Of a DNA stretch of 48,994 nt, positions 1-8,632 are shown in pieces; position 1 is the stretch's first letter, and each line of letters opens with the position of its first letter. The translations under genes and the position numbers were made by a program. The stretch is from Spirochaetota bacterium (GTDB lineage Bacteria; Spirochaetota; UBA4802; UBA5550). The notes under the pieces are model-generated. The model saw only the letters and a program-made list of their open reading frames with translations. It ran no database searches and was not told where the DNA came from. Location of the stretch: assembly GCA_016929135.1 (NCBI GenBank), contig JAFGJK010000109.1, forward strand, positions 1 through 48,994, in the 5' to 3' direction.

Positions 1-1424
1 GCCACCACCGGTGCGCCCCCCGGGAAAATCCTGATCTCCGCGGCCTTTCTGCCGCGCACCGCAAAGGTGATCCCTGAGACGTGAAGGAAGCCGCCGTCCT
101 CGTCCTCCCTGGTCCCCCTGACCGAGCGATCCAGGGCCTCCATTATCTCCCCGCCGGTGAGGGTGACCGTCATGAGCTCGTTTGAATAGGGCATCACCCG
201 GAAGACGGATTCGATGGTGATGGGGCCCTTCTCGATGCTGGCCCGCAGCGAGCCGGCGTTGATGAAGGCCATGTCGGACAAGGCCTTTTCCCTCATGGCG
301 TCGGCGACGAAATTACCGAGGTTCGTCTCCTCGAAGCGTATCCTGCCGCGCTCGCCGCCCATAAAGACCAGCGACTGCCCGATCTCCTGATGTAATGCCG
401 CATTGAGCTTCGATCGATAGGAGGCAATGATACGGGCCACCGCCGCATCCTGCAGGGCCGCGGGCGTCACGGGGAGGTAGGAGTGCTTTTCGATGCGGGC
501 CTTGCCGGTTTTGCCGTCCACCGCCAGGTCTATCCGTCCGAGGTATCGCCCCTTTTCGTGGGCCTGGAAGATCGAAACCCCGCAGGAGCTTCTGGGGGGA
601 TCCAGGAGGATATGATCGTGACCGCCGATCACCGCGGCAAGGACGGGGTGACCGCAGGCCATTTCGGCGTCCGATCGGTATCTGCTGTGCGACAGCAGGA
701 CCACCGGTCCCACACGGCTCGCCCTCCTGATCAGCGGCGTGAGGGCGCCCGCGGCCACCAGGACGTCGACCTTGCCCACGTTGGCGGGTGCCGTGGTGGT
801 GAGGAGCTCCTGCGTGGTGACGCCGATGACCGTGAGCATCAGGGGCCCTTTGAGCCTGAATCGGGCCGTCGGGGGGTTCATGAGCTTTCCCGTCTTTTTC
901 CACGCCACGTTGGCGCTGATGATGGGAAACCGGGCCATCCTCCTGAGGATGAGAAAGTTATCGATGCCGAAATCGAGCTCGTGGTTTCCCATGACCATGG
1001 CATCGACGCCCATGGCATTGAGTATCTCCATGTCGGCTCTTCCGTGAAAGACCGTGGAGAGGGGCGTCCCCTGGAGCAGGTCCCCGGCGACGAGCAGGAT
1101 CGTCCGTATCCCCCTGGCGCCGTTCTCCCTCCTGATGGCCTTCACCATCGCCGCAAGGCCTGCGATGCCGCCGACCTCGGCGGTCTTCCCATCGGCACCC
1201 TTGGCCCTGTAGGGGAGGAGCTGCCCGTGGAGATCGTTGAAGAAGAGTATCGTGACCTTCGCCTCCCCGGAATCGCCCCCGTGCCTGGCGCTGGAGGTGA
1301 CCGGTGATACATGAACGGAAAGGGGAATACGAGGGGGGCGGGCGTCCCGTGCCGCTCCCTCGTAGAGGTTGGGGAGTATCGCCGCGATGACGAGGATCGA
1401 GCGAAGAGTGTGGCGGTTTTTCAT
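1..1424 (-). CDS. Exported 5'-nucleotidase / metallophosphoesterase, C-terminus cut by window edge
   Basis: Member of the UshA/CpdB-type 5'-nucleotidase family, which removes phosphate from extracellular nucleotides in the periplasm. The frame from ATG 1424 stays open for 474 codons to the window edge, so the C-terminus is missing. After a basic, hydrophobic N-terminus (signal-like, about residues 1-22) the metal-site motifs follow in order: FFNDLHGQ (D64, H66), AGDLLQGTP (D115), GNHELDFG (N147, H148), LLSHSRY and GGHDH. The C-terminal nucleotidase domain starts near residue 320, with ETNLGNFVADAMRE and NAGSLRASIEKGPIT. A near-consensus promoter lies 36 bp upstream. A longer frame on the other strand is only a shadow. 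Substrate (nucleotide, cyclic nucleotide or UDP-sugar) cannot be told from the sequence. Confidence 0.9.
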   Translation of the reverse strand, partial: MKNRHTLRSILVIAAILPNLYEGAARDARPPRIPLSVHVSPVTSSARHGGDSGEAKVTILFFNDLHGQLLPYRAKGADGKTAEVGGIAGLAAMVKAIRRENGARGIRTILLVAGDLLQGTPLSTVFHGRADMEILNAMGVDAMVMGNHELDFGIDNFLILRRMARFPIISANVAWKKTGKLMNPPTARFRLKGPLMLTVIGVTTQELLTTTAPANVGKVDVLVAAGALTPLIRRASRVGPVVLLSHSRYRSDAEMACGHPVLAAVIGGHDHILLDPPRSSCGVSIFQAHEKGRYLGRIDLAVDGKTGKARIEKHSYLPVTPAALQDAAVARIIASYRSKLNAALHQEIGQSLVFMGGERGRIRFEETNLGNFVADAMREKALSDMAFINAGSLRASIEKGPITIESVFRVMPYSNELMTVTLTGGEIMEALDRSVRGTREDEDGGFLHVSGITFAVRGRKAAEIRIFPGGAPVV

Positions 1425-1459
1425 ATCATGGGTCTTCCGGAAACCGTTCTTTCACCTCT

Positions 1460-1488
1460 ATGATAACCTTGAGGAGGCTCATTGTCAA
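1460..1488 (-). promoter_or_regulatory. Sigma-70-type promoter of the 5'-nucleotidase gene
   Basis: On the minus strand TTGACA (1488-1483) is followed by a 17-bp spacer and TATCAT (1465-1460). This gives a leader of about 30 nt before ATG 1424. Both hexamers and the spacing match the vegetative consensus well. Confidence 0.7.
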
Positions 1489-1707
1489 TGTCAATCACGA
1501 TGTCGCGGCCAGGGTTGATACTGCATATTGCGACAGGATCTTTGCCGCCCCTTTGGCGGCCCACAGAATCCGTGACGCTGCTCCATCGTAGCGAGCCGCT
1601 GCATCTCTGGGCGTTGCTGCGATCGTCTCCATCTTCACAGAATAGCGCAATCCTTTTTTGCGTGATTGCAGCAAGTTGGGAGCACGGATAGGGTACTAAT
1701 ATTTGTG

Positions 1708-1736
1708 TTGCCATGTCCGTGGATTATGCATATTCT
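1708..1736 (+). promoter_or_regulatory. Putative promoter of the adenylate cyclase gene
   Basis: TTGCCA (1708-1713), a 17-bp spacer and TATTCT (1731-1736) lie 37 bp before ATG 1774. The match is fair, the spacing ideal, and the following leader AT-rich. Confidence 0.5.
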
Positions 1737-1773
1737 TAAAAGAGTATAAATACCCAAACCTGAGGGGATTGCC

Positions 1774-2796
1774 ATGACACGATCTGTCCGAAGAAAGAAG
1801 CTCTTCATGGCGGTGCTCGCCTTTACCGTGGGCGGGATGGCAGTGGGGGCGGTCTTCTCGTCGCTGATTGCCGAAACCTATAAGATGAAGGCGACGCTGA
1901 ACGGCGTTATCGCCGGTTTCCTCATCGCCTTCGTTATCGGGACGCTGGAAAGCTTCGTCTTCGACCGGATACGCCGCGGCACGATCCTGCCGGTGGTGCT
2001 GGCCAAGACGGCCGCCTACACCCTGGTGATCGTGGCGGCATATCTGCTGGCGGACGTGATGGTCTTCGGCGTGACCAGTCTGCGCTACGATATGGAACAT
2101 TACCTGGTGCAGACGCTGCTCTTCTCCCTGGGGGCGGTGTTCCTTTTCGTGATGCTGTTGAACATCAACAGGCTCCTGGGGCAGCGGGCCCTGCTGCGCC
2201 TCTTTCTCGGCAGGTACCACACCCCGGTGATCGAGCACAGGATCTTCATGTTCCTCGACGTGGCATCATCCACCGCGATCGCCGAGCGACTCGGGGACGT
2301 GACCTTTCATCGCTTCCTGAACGATTTCTTCTTCGATGCCACCGGGGCGATACTGGAATACGGCGGCGAGATCTACAAGTACGTGGGTGACGAGGTCATC
2401 GTCACCTGGTCGCTCCAGCGTGGTATCAGGGACGGGGACTGCGTCTCCTGTTTCTTCGCCGTGCGCCGCGAGGTGGAGCGACTGCGCGACAGGTACATGG
2501 CACGGTACGGCATCGTCCCCTCTTTCCGGGCGGGGATCCACTGCGGGCCGGCGGTGGTGGGAGAGATGGGTGATTTCAAGCGCGAGGTGGCCTTCCTCGG
2601 GGACGTGATGAACACCACGGCACGCATACAGTCCGAATGCCGCGTCAGATCCCGGGACATCATCATCTCCGATGACCTCGTGCGCGCCCTCTCCGGTGGG
2701 GGAGGGGATCGGTTCCGCTATGAATCCATGGGGACCATCGGACTTCGGGGGAAGAGCGGCGAAATGGAGCTCTTTTCGGTGACAGCAGCGGAGTAG
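1774..2796 (+). CDS. Membrane-anchored class III adenylate cyclase
   Basis: Makes cAMP from ATP at the inner membrane. The 340-residue protein has four hydrophobic segments (about 8-30, 43-63, 72-98, 112-132), then a class III cyclase domain (about 150-335). Visible catalytic features are FLDVASST with metal Asp162, YKYVGDE with metal Asp206, and FLGDVMNTTARIQ, giving adenine-selecting Asp277 and transition-state Asn280 and Arg284. All key residues are present, so activity is expected. GAGGGG precedes ATG 1774. The four-helix anchor plus cyclase layout is common in spirochaetes and other environmental bacteria. No cAMP-binding target is seen in the window, so the downstream pathway is unknown. 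Confidence 0.9.
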   Translation: MTRSVRRKKLFMAVLAFTVGGMAVGAVFSSLIAETYKMKATLNGVIAGFLIAFVIGTLESFVFDRIRRGTILPVVLAKTAAYTLVIVAAYLLADVMVFGVTSLRYDMEHYLVQTLLFSLGAVFLFVMLLNINRLLGQRALLRLFLGRYHTPVIEHRIFMFLDVASSTAIAERLGDVTFHRFLNDFFFDATGAILEYGGEIYKYVGDEVIVTWSLQRGIRDGDCVSCFFAVRREVERLRDRYMARYGIVPSFRAGIHCGPAVVGEMGDFKREVAFLGDVMNTTARIQSECRVRSRDIIISDDLVRALSGGGGDRFRYESMGTIGLRGKSGEMELFSVTAAE

Positions 2797-2963
2797 TATG
2801 AATTTGAATCAGCGAACGTTTTTTAAGAACCGGCAGAACCCTAACGCTGTCGAACGATGGGGGCCTTCGTATACTACCGAACCGGGGCGGCCGGATGACG
2901 GGCGAAGAAGGCTGTAGGACGACAGTCCCGCTGCCATAGCATAACTGTTCGGAGGATCGCGCC

Positions 2964-4793
2964 ATGAATACATTGAGATACCATATGACTCTCCTGGCGG
3001 CGCTCGGGACAATTGCCGTCCTGTGCTCCTGCGGCGCCGCCGGGGTCCGCACTGATTTAAGCAGGTCGGAGGGCATCGAGGAGAAAGACAAACGCATCGA
3101 AAGAGAAAAGACCTCCGGGCTTCTGGACGATAATGCCCCGGCACAGAACGAATCGGAGGGGAAAACGACCGGAAAGAATGAAGATACCGGTAGGGATCAC
3201 AAGGATGGACTCTCTGCCTTCGGGTCCGGCGAAACCCACCGGCCGGGCAGCAAGGAGGGAGCATCGGGCCTGAAGGCCGGCTTCGCCGATGACAACAGGC
3301 AGTTCAATTACTTCGTGGATTTCCTGGCGAAATACTCGGCACGGGCGCGGCATCTTCCCGTCAATGTGTCAGAGAGGATCACCCTGAGACTGAAGGACTC
3401 GGGTGGGCTGTCGGTGCCGAATGCCGAGGTGCAGATCCTCGCTGGTGATGCGGTGCTTTACTCCGGCAGGAGCTATTCGGACGGAACCTTCCCGTTTTTT
3501 CCGTCGGAATTCGGCGGAACCGCGCAGCGCTACAGGGCCCTGGTGCGGTACGGGGGCGAGAGTGCCTCTGTCGATGTCGCACGATTCGGGCGTCGGGAGA
3601 TCGATATTCCCCTGTCGCTGCAGAGGGGCGCCGTCCAGCGGGTCCCGCTGGACATACTCTTCATCTTCGACACCACCGGGAGCATGGGGGAGGAGATCGC
3701 CAGGCTGAAGCGGACAATCGAAATCATATACCTGAATCTCTCGGCGCTCCCCTCGAGGCCCCGGGTGAGGTTCGGCATGGTGCTCTACAAGGACCGGGGT
3801 GACGAGTACGTCACCAGGATCATTCCCCTCACCGAGAACCTCGAATCCTTCCAGGCCGCGCTGAACAGGATCACGGCCTCAGGCGGCGGAGATCTCCCCG
3901 AGGACCTGCAGTCCGCGCTCCGGGACGCCATGACCTCGATACAGTGGGATACCCAGGGTGTCCGGCTCTGCTTCGTCGTCACCGATGCGCCGCCCCATCT
4001 CGATTACGGGCAGGGCTACACCTATGTCAGCGCCGTCAGGGACGCCCGAAGGCTCGGCATCAAGGTCTTCACCGTGGGGAGCGGTGGCCTGGACATCAAC
4101 GGCGAGTATGTGCTGCGGCAGATATCGCAGTACACCTCGGCCAAGTACATTTTCCTCACCTACGGCGAGCGGGGGGAGGCCGAGGGGGGTGTCGAGGGGA
4201 GCGTGAGCCACCATTCGGGCGCTAATTTCCAGACCGACAAGCTGGAGACGATAATCATGCGCTTCGCAAGAGACGAGATCTACAATCTCTCCAGGGAGAG
4301 GGAAAAGGAGGACGAGGAGTTCTTTTCCGCCCGCAGGATCGATACCGAGAAATCCGAGGAGACCCTGCGGAGGCTTTTCGTCATGGCGGCATCGCAACTG
4401 GCGGACTACTCGACCATCCGCATCAGGGAAAAGACGCCCACCAGCGTCCTCCCCTTCGCTGCGACCGGCACGCAGCTGAGGCTGAACGCGGAGTATTTCA
4501 CCGAGCAGCTCATCTTCTCCATGAGCAAAAGCCCCTCCTTCGCCCTGGTGGAGAGGAAGAACCTGCAGGGGATACTGAAGGAGCTGGAGCTATCACAGTC
4601 CGGCCTCATGGACGAGGAGAAGGCGGCCAGGGTAGGAAAGATGCTCGGCGCAGAGCTCATCGTCACCGGGACGCTGTTCATGAAGGCGAGGGATTACGAG
4701 ATATTCCTCAAGCTCCTGAGGGTGGAGACCGCCGAGGTTCTCTCGGTGACCAAGGCAAAGGTGGGGAGGGGGCTCGGGCTTTCAACAAAATAG
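2964..4793 (+). CDS. Lipoprotein with vWA domain and C-terminal CsgG/FlgO-like domain
   Basis: Probable envelope lipoprotein of 609 residues. The signal peptide ends in a relaxed lipobox (VLCSCG, lipid Cys near 22-24). A charged, low-complexity linker follows (about 30-110). A small beta domain (about 130-215, SVPNAEVQILAG) may be an Ig-like or carboxypeptidase-regulatory fold. The von Willebrand A domain starts near 228 with an intact MIDAS motif, DTTGSMG (Asp236), so it should bind metal and a protein partner. The last ~120 residues (LVERKNLQGILKELELSQSG, then GAELIVTGTLF) resemble the CsgG/FlgO lipoprotein domain. GGAGGATCGCGCC gives a good RBS. vWA plus CsgG-like in one chain is unusual; function is inferred only as envelope assembly or adhesion. 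Confidence 0.75.
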   Translation: MNTLRYHMTLLAALGTIAVLCSCGAAGVRTDLSRSEGIEEKDKRIEREKTSGLLDDNAPAQNESEGKTTGKNEDTGRDHKDGLSAFGSGETHRPGSKEGASGLKAGFADDNRQFNYFVDFLAKYSARARHLPVNVSERITLRLKDSGGLSVPNAEVQILAGDAVLYSGRSYSDGTFPFFPSEFGGTAQRYRALVRYGGESASVDVARFGRREIDIPLSLQRGAVQRVPLDILFIFDTTGSMGEEIARLKRTIEIIYLNLSALPSRPRVRFGMVLYKDRGDEYVTRIIPLTENLESFQAALNRITASGGGDLPEDLQSALRDAMTSIQWDTQGVRLCFVVTDAPPHLDYGQGYTYVSAVRDARRLGIKVFTVGSGGLDINGEYVLRQISQYTSAKYIFLTYGERGEAEGGVEGSVSHHSGANFQTDKLETIIMRFARDEIYNLSREREKEDEEFFSARRIDTEKSEETLRRLFVMAASQLADYSTIRIREKTPTSVLPFAATGTQLRLNAEYFTEQLIFSMSKSPSFALVERKNLQGILKELELSQSGLMDEEKAARVGKMLGAELIVTGTLFMKARDYEIFLKLLRVETAEVLSVTKAKVGRGLGLSTK

Positions 4794-4964
4794 CGCACCG
4801 GGGCGCCCGGACGATTCCGCGATGTGCGGCCGCGGATGACCCCGGGCGCCAATACCCTCCGTGGCCGTGCGATTGGAATTCCGGATAACGATGAAATATT
4901 TGTTGATTTTCTTCTGATCATAGTACAGTATCCGTCCAGTTTTTACATCCACAGGAGGATTTGC

Positions 4965-5297
4965 ATGGCAAAAGTATTGTGCAGGGTCATCCTTCTCGCA
5001 GCGATGATCCCCTTCGTGCTGGCGGTACAGGGCAGCGCCGATTGCGATACCGTGACCGGGCTCTGGAAGTTCGATCTGGGTGGCGGGTATATGGCCTCCG
5101 CCGAGTACAAGTCGGACGGCAGCTTCGTACAGACGATGCAGGGTATGACTATCAACGGCACCTATACGGTGAAGGGGGGGAAGCTCACTACCGACGTCTC
5201 CGGCACCAAAACGGTCTTTTCCATCCTGTCCTGCACGGGCAACTCCATGACGCTGAAGAGGGACAGGGATGGCAGGACGATGATCTTCAACAAGTGA
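4965..5297 (+). CDS. Small secreted protein, possible lipocalin-like beta barrel
   Basis: A 110-residue exported protein. ATG 4965 is chosen because AGGAGG lies just upstream and a typical signal peptide follows (MAKVLCRVILLAAMIPFVLA, with likely cleavage after GSA near residue 25). The mature part, starting GLWKFDLGGGYMASAEYKSD and ending in LKRDRDGRTMIFNK, alternates hydrophobic and polar residues like the short beta-barrel 'lipocalin-like' domains that begin GxWxF. It has one cysteine near the N-terminus and one in the barrel, so a disulfide is possible. A strong terminator follows 57 bp downstream, so the gene ends its transcript. Function unknown. Confidence 0.75.
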   Translation: MAKVLCRVILLAAMIPFVLAVQGSADCDTVTGLWKFDLGGGYMASAEYKSDGSFVQTMQGMTINGTYTVKGGKLTTDVSGTKTVFSILSCTGNSMTLKRDRDGRTMIFNK

Positions 5298-5354
5298 TTC
5301 CGTACCCTCTCTGCGGTGAATCATACCCGCAGGGATGATACCATGACGCAGCGA

Positions 5355-5386
5355 GGAGCCCCGGGCGATTGCCCGGGGCTCCTTTT
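5355..5386 (+). terminator. Rho-independent terminator after the small secreted protein gene
   Basis: Perfect 12-bp GC-rich stem (GGAGCCCCGGGC / GCCCGGGGCTCC), loop GATT, then TTTT on the plus strand. It separates this gene from the convergent receptor gene. No T-run on the minus side. Confidence 0.9.
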
Positions 5387-5472
5387 GCGTCTGCCGTACT
5401 TGAACCATGCCCCCGGTCAGGGCGGTCACCCGCACGTGGAAACCGCGAAGTCCCGGCCGGGGGCGATGACAC

Positions 5473-7599
5473 TTACATGAAACCCGCCTTCATGCCCAGG
5501 AAATAGGTCCTGGGCTTGATGGGGCCGTAGATGTAGCCTGCATCGCGGGTGGTGCCGTAGTCCAGGTCGCCCTGGTAGCTGTCGGTGATGTTCTCCACGC
5601 CGACGAAGAGGTCGAGGTACCGGGACTGGTCGATGTCGAAACGGTACTGCAGCTTCGCGTTGGGGACGAAGAAGTCCCTCGTATGGTGCACCAGGTTGTC
5701 GCTCAGCCCAACCTCGTGTTCGAGCCACTGCCGGCCGATGTACTGGACGGAGAAGGTCGCGGTCAGTTTCTGAATGAAGACCTGGAGCATCGAGTACCCA
5801 GTCACCTCAGGCACCCGGAGCATGTGCTTGGTAACCCTGTTGGCGAAGATTTGATTCTTCGCAAGTTCCGATTTCGCGATCCAGGTGGCCGAGGTTGTCA
5901 GCCTGGCGAGGTTCTTGTACATCACCTTCAGCTCGGCATTGGCGCCGACGATCCTGGAATCACCCGCCACGTTGTCGCGGAGATAGTAGTCGATGTTGCC
6001 CACGGAGGAGTAGGGGGAGGAATAGTCCACCTCCATCTTGTCTCTGATGGTGGTGTAGAAGCCGCCGGCACAGGCCTGAATGACGAAGTCGCCGGGGCTG
6101 AAATCGGCGTCCAGCTCTCCGGAATAGGACATGGAGCGCTCCGCCTTGAGATTCGGGTGGTTCACGATCACCTGGTTGTGGCCGGCGCCGCCCGTCAGCG
6201 CCACCTCGATATGGAAGTCCTCGTCGAAGACCTGGGGCGACTTGTAGCCGGAGGCGACGGAGCCCCGGAGCCTCAGGTTTTCCAGGATGCGGAAAATGGC
6301 GCTCCCCCTGGGGCTGAAGACCGCATGGTTCATCTCGCTGTTCTTGTCAACCCTGGCGCCGGCAACGAGCTCGACGCGCTTCAGGTCCCAGTCGTACTGC
6401 AGGTAGGCGCCGTGGTTGCGATAATTCGCGTTTACGGTCCTCCCCATGCCGGGATTGTGATCCTCGATTTTGTCTGAGGTGAATTCGTACCCCACGGTAA
6501 CGGTGTGGTCCTTCAGCGGGGTGACGTTCGCCTGCACCCCACCCACGTAATAGGGGTTCCAGGTGACCCCGAAGAGGGTCACGTTGTCCGCGAGGTTTGC
6601 CGGGTCGTAGGGGTCCGCCGCCGGCCCGTAGTAGGTGTTTCGCCTGTGCCACGAGGCGGCCCCGTACACGGAATAATCCACGTAATCGTTCACCCTGTGC
6701 TCCAGCTTGAAGTCGGCCGCCGTGCGGTTGGTCTTTGCCTGCTCGCGGATGCTGGAGAAGAAGGGCTCGCGGTCGAGGAAGTCGCCGCCCCGCCGGTCCT
6801 CGTGGATCGACTGGACATTGTAGGTGAGCTCCATCCCCGGTATGAGCGAGAAGAACCCGCTTGCCCCGAAGGTGTTGTTCACGCTGCGGCACAGGTCGGA
6901 GAACCCGTCGTGGTTGGCGTCCCAGGAGTCTCTGTTTGACCTGGTGCCGTACACCGCGATCCCCGCCTTGCCGTTCCGCGACACCGCCGAGGCGTAGCCG
7001 GAGACCGTGTAGGCCTGGGCCTTGTTGTTCTGCAAGAATTCGTGCTTGTAGCTGATGTTCGCCTCGTTGATTACCGGTTTTCTGGTAATGACGTTGATGA
7101 CCCCGCCGATGGCGCCGCTGCCGTAGAGGGCGGAGCCGCCGCCCCGCACGATCTCCACCCTGTCGATGAGCTCCGACGGGAACTGCTGAAGCAGGTATAC
7201 CCCGGCGAGCGACGATACGGTGGGGAAGCCGTTCACGAGGAACTGCGTATAGTTCCCCTCCAGGCCGTTGATGCTGACGGTATTGGCGCCGCAGTTCTGG
7301 CACTGGTTGTCGGCGACGATCCCCATCTCGCCGTTCAGGGACTCAAAGAGCGAGGCCGAGTTGGTGGCCTCGATCTTGTCACGCTTCAGAACGTCGGTCC
7401 TGATCGGGGCGTTCCTGATCTCCTTCCTGGTCTTGGTCCCGGTAACCACGATGGTCGATTCGACGGTGCCCCCGTCCTTCCCCTGGGCCTGCCCGCTCTC
7501 CTCGTTCACCACCTCGAAGGAGGATGCCGTCCGGGGAGAAAGAAGCATGGCGGCCGAAATGATCGCGATGATGATCGCGTAGTGTATGTGCTGTAACAT
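5473..7599 (-). CDS. TonB-dependent outer-membrane receptor
   Basis: Energised outer-membrane import channel of 708 residues. ATG 7599 is chosen over upstream ATGs because AAGGAG precedes it and a signal peptide follows (MLQHIHYAIIIAIISAAMLL). The plug domain (about 45-175) shows VVTGTKTRKEI, NQCQNCG, SINGLEGNYTQFLVNGFP and VEIVRGGGSALYGSGAIGGVINVITRKP. The rest is a 22-strand barrel, ending in an aromatic-rich last strand (YFLGMKAGFM). The plug loop has a Cys pair (CQNC). Last gene of the exbB-exbD-tonB operon, with a 126-bp gap before it. Family members import iron chelates, haem, cobalamin or other metals; the substrate here cannot be read from the sequence. Confidence 0.95.
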   Translation of the reverse strand: MLQHIHYAIIIAIISAAMLLSPRTASSFEVVNEESGQAQGKDGGTVESTIVVTGTKTRKEIRNAPIRTDVLKRDKIEATNSASLFESLNGEMGIVADNQCQNCGANTVSINGLEGNYTQFLVNGFPTVSSLAGVYLLQQFPSELIDRVEIVRGGGSALYGSGAIGGVINVITRKPVINEANISYKHEFLQNNKAQAYTVSGYASAVSRNGKAGIAVYGTRSNRDSWDANHDGFSDLCRSVNNTFGASGFFSLIPGMELTYNVQSIHEDRRGGDFLDREPFFSSIREQAKTNRTAADFKLEHRVNDYVDYSVYGAASWHRRNTYYGPAADPYDPANLADNVTLFGVTWNPYYVGGVQANVTPLKDHTVTVGYEFTSDKIEDHNPGMGRTVNANYRNHGAYLQYDWDLKRVELVAGARVDKNSEMNHAVFSPRGSAIFRILENLRLRGSVASGYKSPQVFDEDFHIEVALTGGAGHNQVIVNHPNLKAERSMSYSGELDADFSPGDFVIQACAGGFYTTIRDKMEVDYSSPYSSVGNIDYYLRDNVAGDSRIVGANAELKVMYKNLARLTTSATWIAKSELAKNQIFANRVTKHMLRVPEVTGYSMLQVFIQKLTATFSVQYIGRQWLEHEVGLSDNLVHHTRDFFVPNAKLQYRFDIDQSRYLDLFVGVENITDSYQGDLDYGTTRDAGYIYGPIKPRTYFLGMKAGFM

Positions 7600-7676
7600 G
7601 CATTTCTCCTTGTATTGAATATTGACAATAGCAACCATGGCGGGGCATATGCTGCCCGCGCGAGTCATGGTCCTCT

Positions 7677-7705
7677 CCGGCGCTCCCACTGACAGGGGGT
7701 GCCGG
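7677..7705 (-). other. Intercistronic hairpin before the receptor gene
   Basis: CCGGC and GCCGG arms with an inner CCC/GGG pairing fold into a GC-rich hairpin between the small protein gene and the receptor. No T-run follows on the minus strand. It could stabilise or process the operon mRNA to set receptor level. Structure is seen; role is inferred. Confidence 0.35.
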
Positions 7706-7725
7706 CAATTACAGAATTGACTGCG

Positions 7726-8040
7726 TCACGACATGGAGGAATACAAGGGGGGGGCCCTGACGGTGTCGGCGGATTTTTCACGATGAATGCACAGAGGGGT
7801 ATTCGCGTGGGCGCACACCCCGCCTCGAATAACGACGAATAAAACGTCCCTCAGAACGGCGCCGACGACACTGTCGCTCTGGAATGACAGGTTCATGGTG
7901 ACGCAGAAGATGTCCCAGTGCGTGCCGTTATGGGGATCGAAAAACTCCCTGGGGAGCGTGAAGCTCAGCATTGTCGAGGCCAGGACCAGCGCGGCCCCCA
8001 GTCGCTTCATGCTGCCGTGTATGTCGGTCTCACGCCTCAT
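7726..8040 (-). CDS. Small membrane or exported protein of unknown family, paralogue A in the TonB operon
   Basis: 104 residues, not a family I recognise. ATG 8040 lies one base after the tonB stop; ATG 8010 (MKRLGAALVLAS) is an alternative. It has an N-terminal hydrophobic stretch (about 13-28), then LPREFFDPHNGTHWDIFC, a second hydrophobic stretch (about 58-74), a HANTPLC motif and a late VRAPP. The gene at 9927-10223 has the same motifs in the same order (FPRETFDPHTG, DRYC, HPEPVC, TRAPP), so the two are paralogues at either end of the motor genes. The conserved His, Asp and Cys suggest metal binding or disulfides facing the periplasm. A role helping substrate transfer or the TonB motor is inference from position only. 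Confidence 0.7.
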   Translation of the reverse strand: MRRETDIHGSMKRLGAALVLASTMLSFTLPREFFDPHNGTHWDIFCVTMNLSFQSDSVVGAVLRDVLFVVIRGGVCAHANTPLCIHREKSADTVRAPPLYSSMS

Positions 8041-8041
8041 C

Positions 8042-8626
8042 TCATCTCAGGCTGAATCGAATGATCACCCGTATCCGCAACGAGTCCCCCGGAATCTGCG
8101 GCGGAAAGGGGGGGAGCGGCATCGAGCGGCGGATGCTGGCGACGGCGGCGTGCGTGAGGGCTGGGTACCGGGAGGACTGCTCGATCGCCACCCTCCCGAT
8201 GGTGCCGTCGCGGCCGATCACGATCCCCACGACCACATCCCCCTCGTGCCCCCTGCGCCTCGCTTCTTCGGGATAGACCTTGTTGCTCTCGATCCTGGCC
8301 ACCACGTGCGCGATGTAGCGCTCCAGGATGTCGCGGGGGGTGAGGGCGTCCTCAGATATTTTTTTCTCGGCCTCGTTCTTCTCCAGCTCCTTGGGAAGCT
8401 CGGAGACCCTCCTGATGTGGTAGACCTCGCTGCCGGGAATGAGATCGATGGGGGTCCTCTCGAGTGTGACCCTAAAGAGGCCCGGGATCAGAAGGGTTGC
8501 ACAACAGACTGCGCAGAGTGCCGCCGCAATGGGGCCGACAAGTCTCCCCTCCTCGAGACGCTCCATGAGAAGACCCATCACCCGCCGGCGGCTCCAGTTC
8601 TTGAATGTCAGGTACACGATCGTCAT
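8042..8626 (-). CDS. tonB: Energy transducer TonB
   Basis: Carries proton-motive energy from ExbB-ExbD to the outer-membrane receptor. 194 residues: a basic N-terminus, one membrane helix (about 30-50, PIAAALCAVCCATLLIPGLF), a short charged spacer (about 55-100) without the usual Pro-Lys repeats, and the TonB C-terminal domain (about 105-194; VYPEEARRRGHEGDVVVGIV, then SSRYPALTHAAVASIRR). ATG 8626 is 6 bp after the exbD stop but its RBS sits too close; ATG 8578 (MGLLMERLEEG) has GGAG at good distance and may be the true start. The short spacer implies a reach different from E. coli TonB. Cotranscribed with exbD and paralogue A. Confidence 0.92.
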   Translation of the reverse strand: MTIVYLTFKNWSRRRVMGLLMERLEEGRLVGPIAAALCAVCCATLLIPGLFRVTLERTPIDLIPGSEVYHIRRVSELPKELEKNEAEKKISEDALTPRDILERYIAHVVARIESNKVYPEEARRRGHEGDVVVGIVIGRDGTIGRVAIEQSSRYPALTHAAVASIRRSMPLPPFPPQIPGDSLRIRVIIRFSLR

Positions 8627-8632
8627 CTCCCC

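Larger units (their letters stand above)
1425..1773. other. Divergent intergenic region with an unexplained segment
   Basis: About 350 bp between two divergent genes. It holds one promoter near each end. The middle (about 1490-1700) is more GC-rich than the flanks and has a compact hairpin (GCCGCC 1544-1549 / GGCGGC 1555-1560) with no T-run. A 97-codon open frame runs through it on the minus strand, but it overlaps the nucleotidase promoter and start and has no recognised homology or clear RBS. I do not call it a gene. Confidence 0.4.

Noticed and set aside
483..1307. Plus-strand frame opposite the 5'-nucleotidase
   Set aside because: The minus strand has all metallophosphoesterase motifs over the same bases; the plus frame is a shadow.
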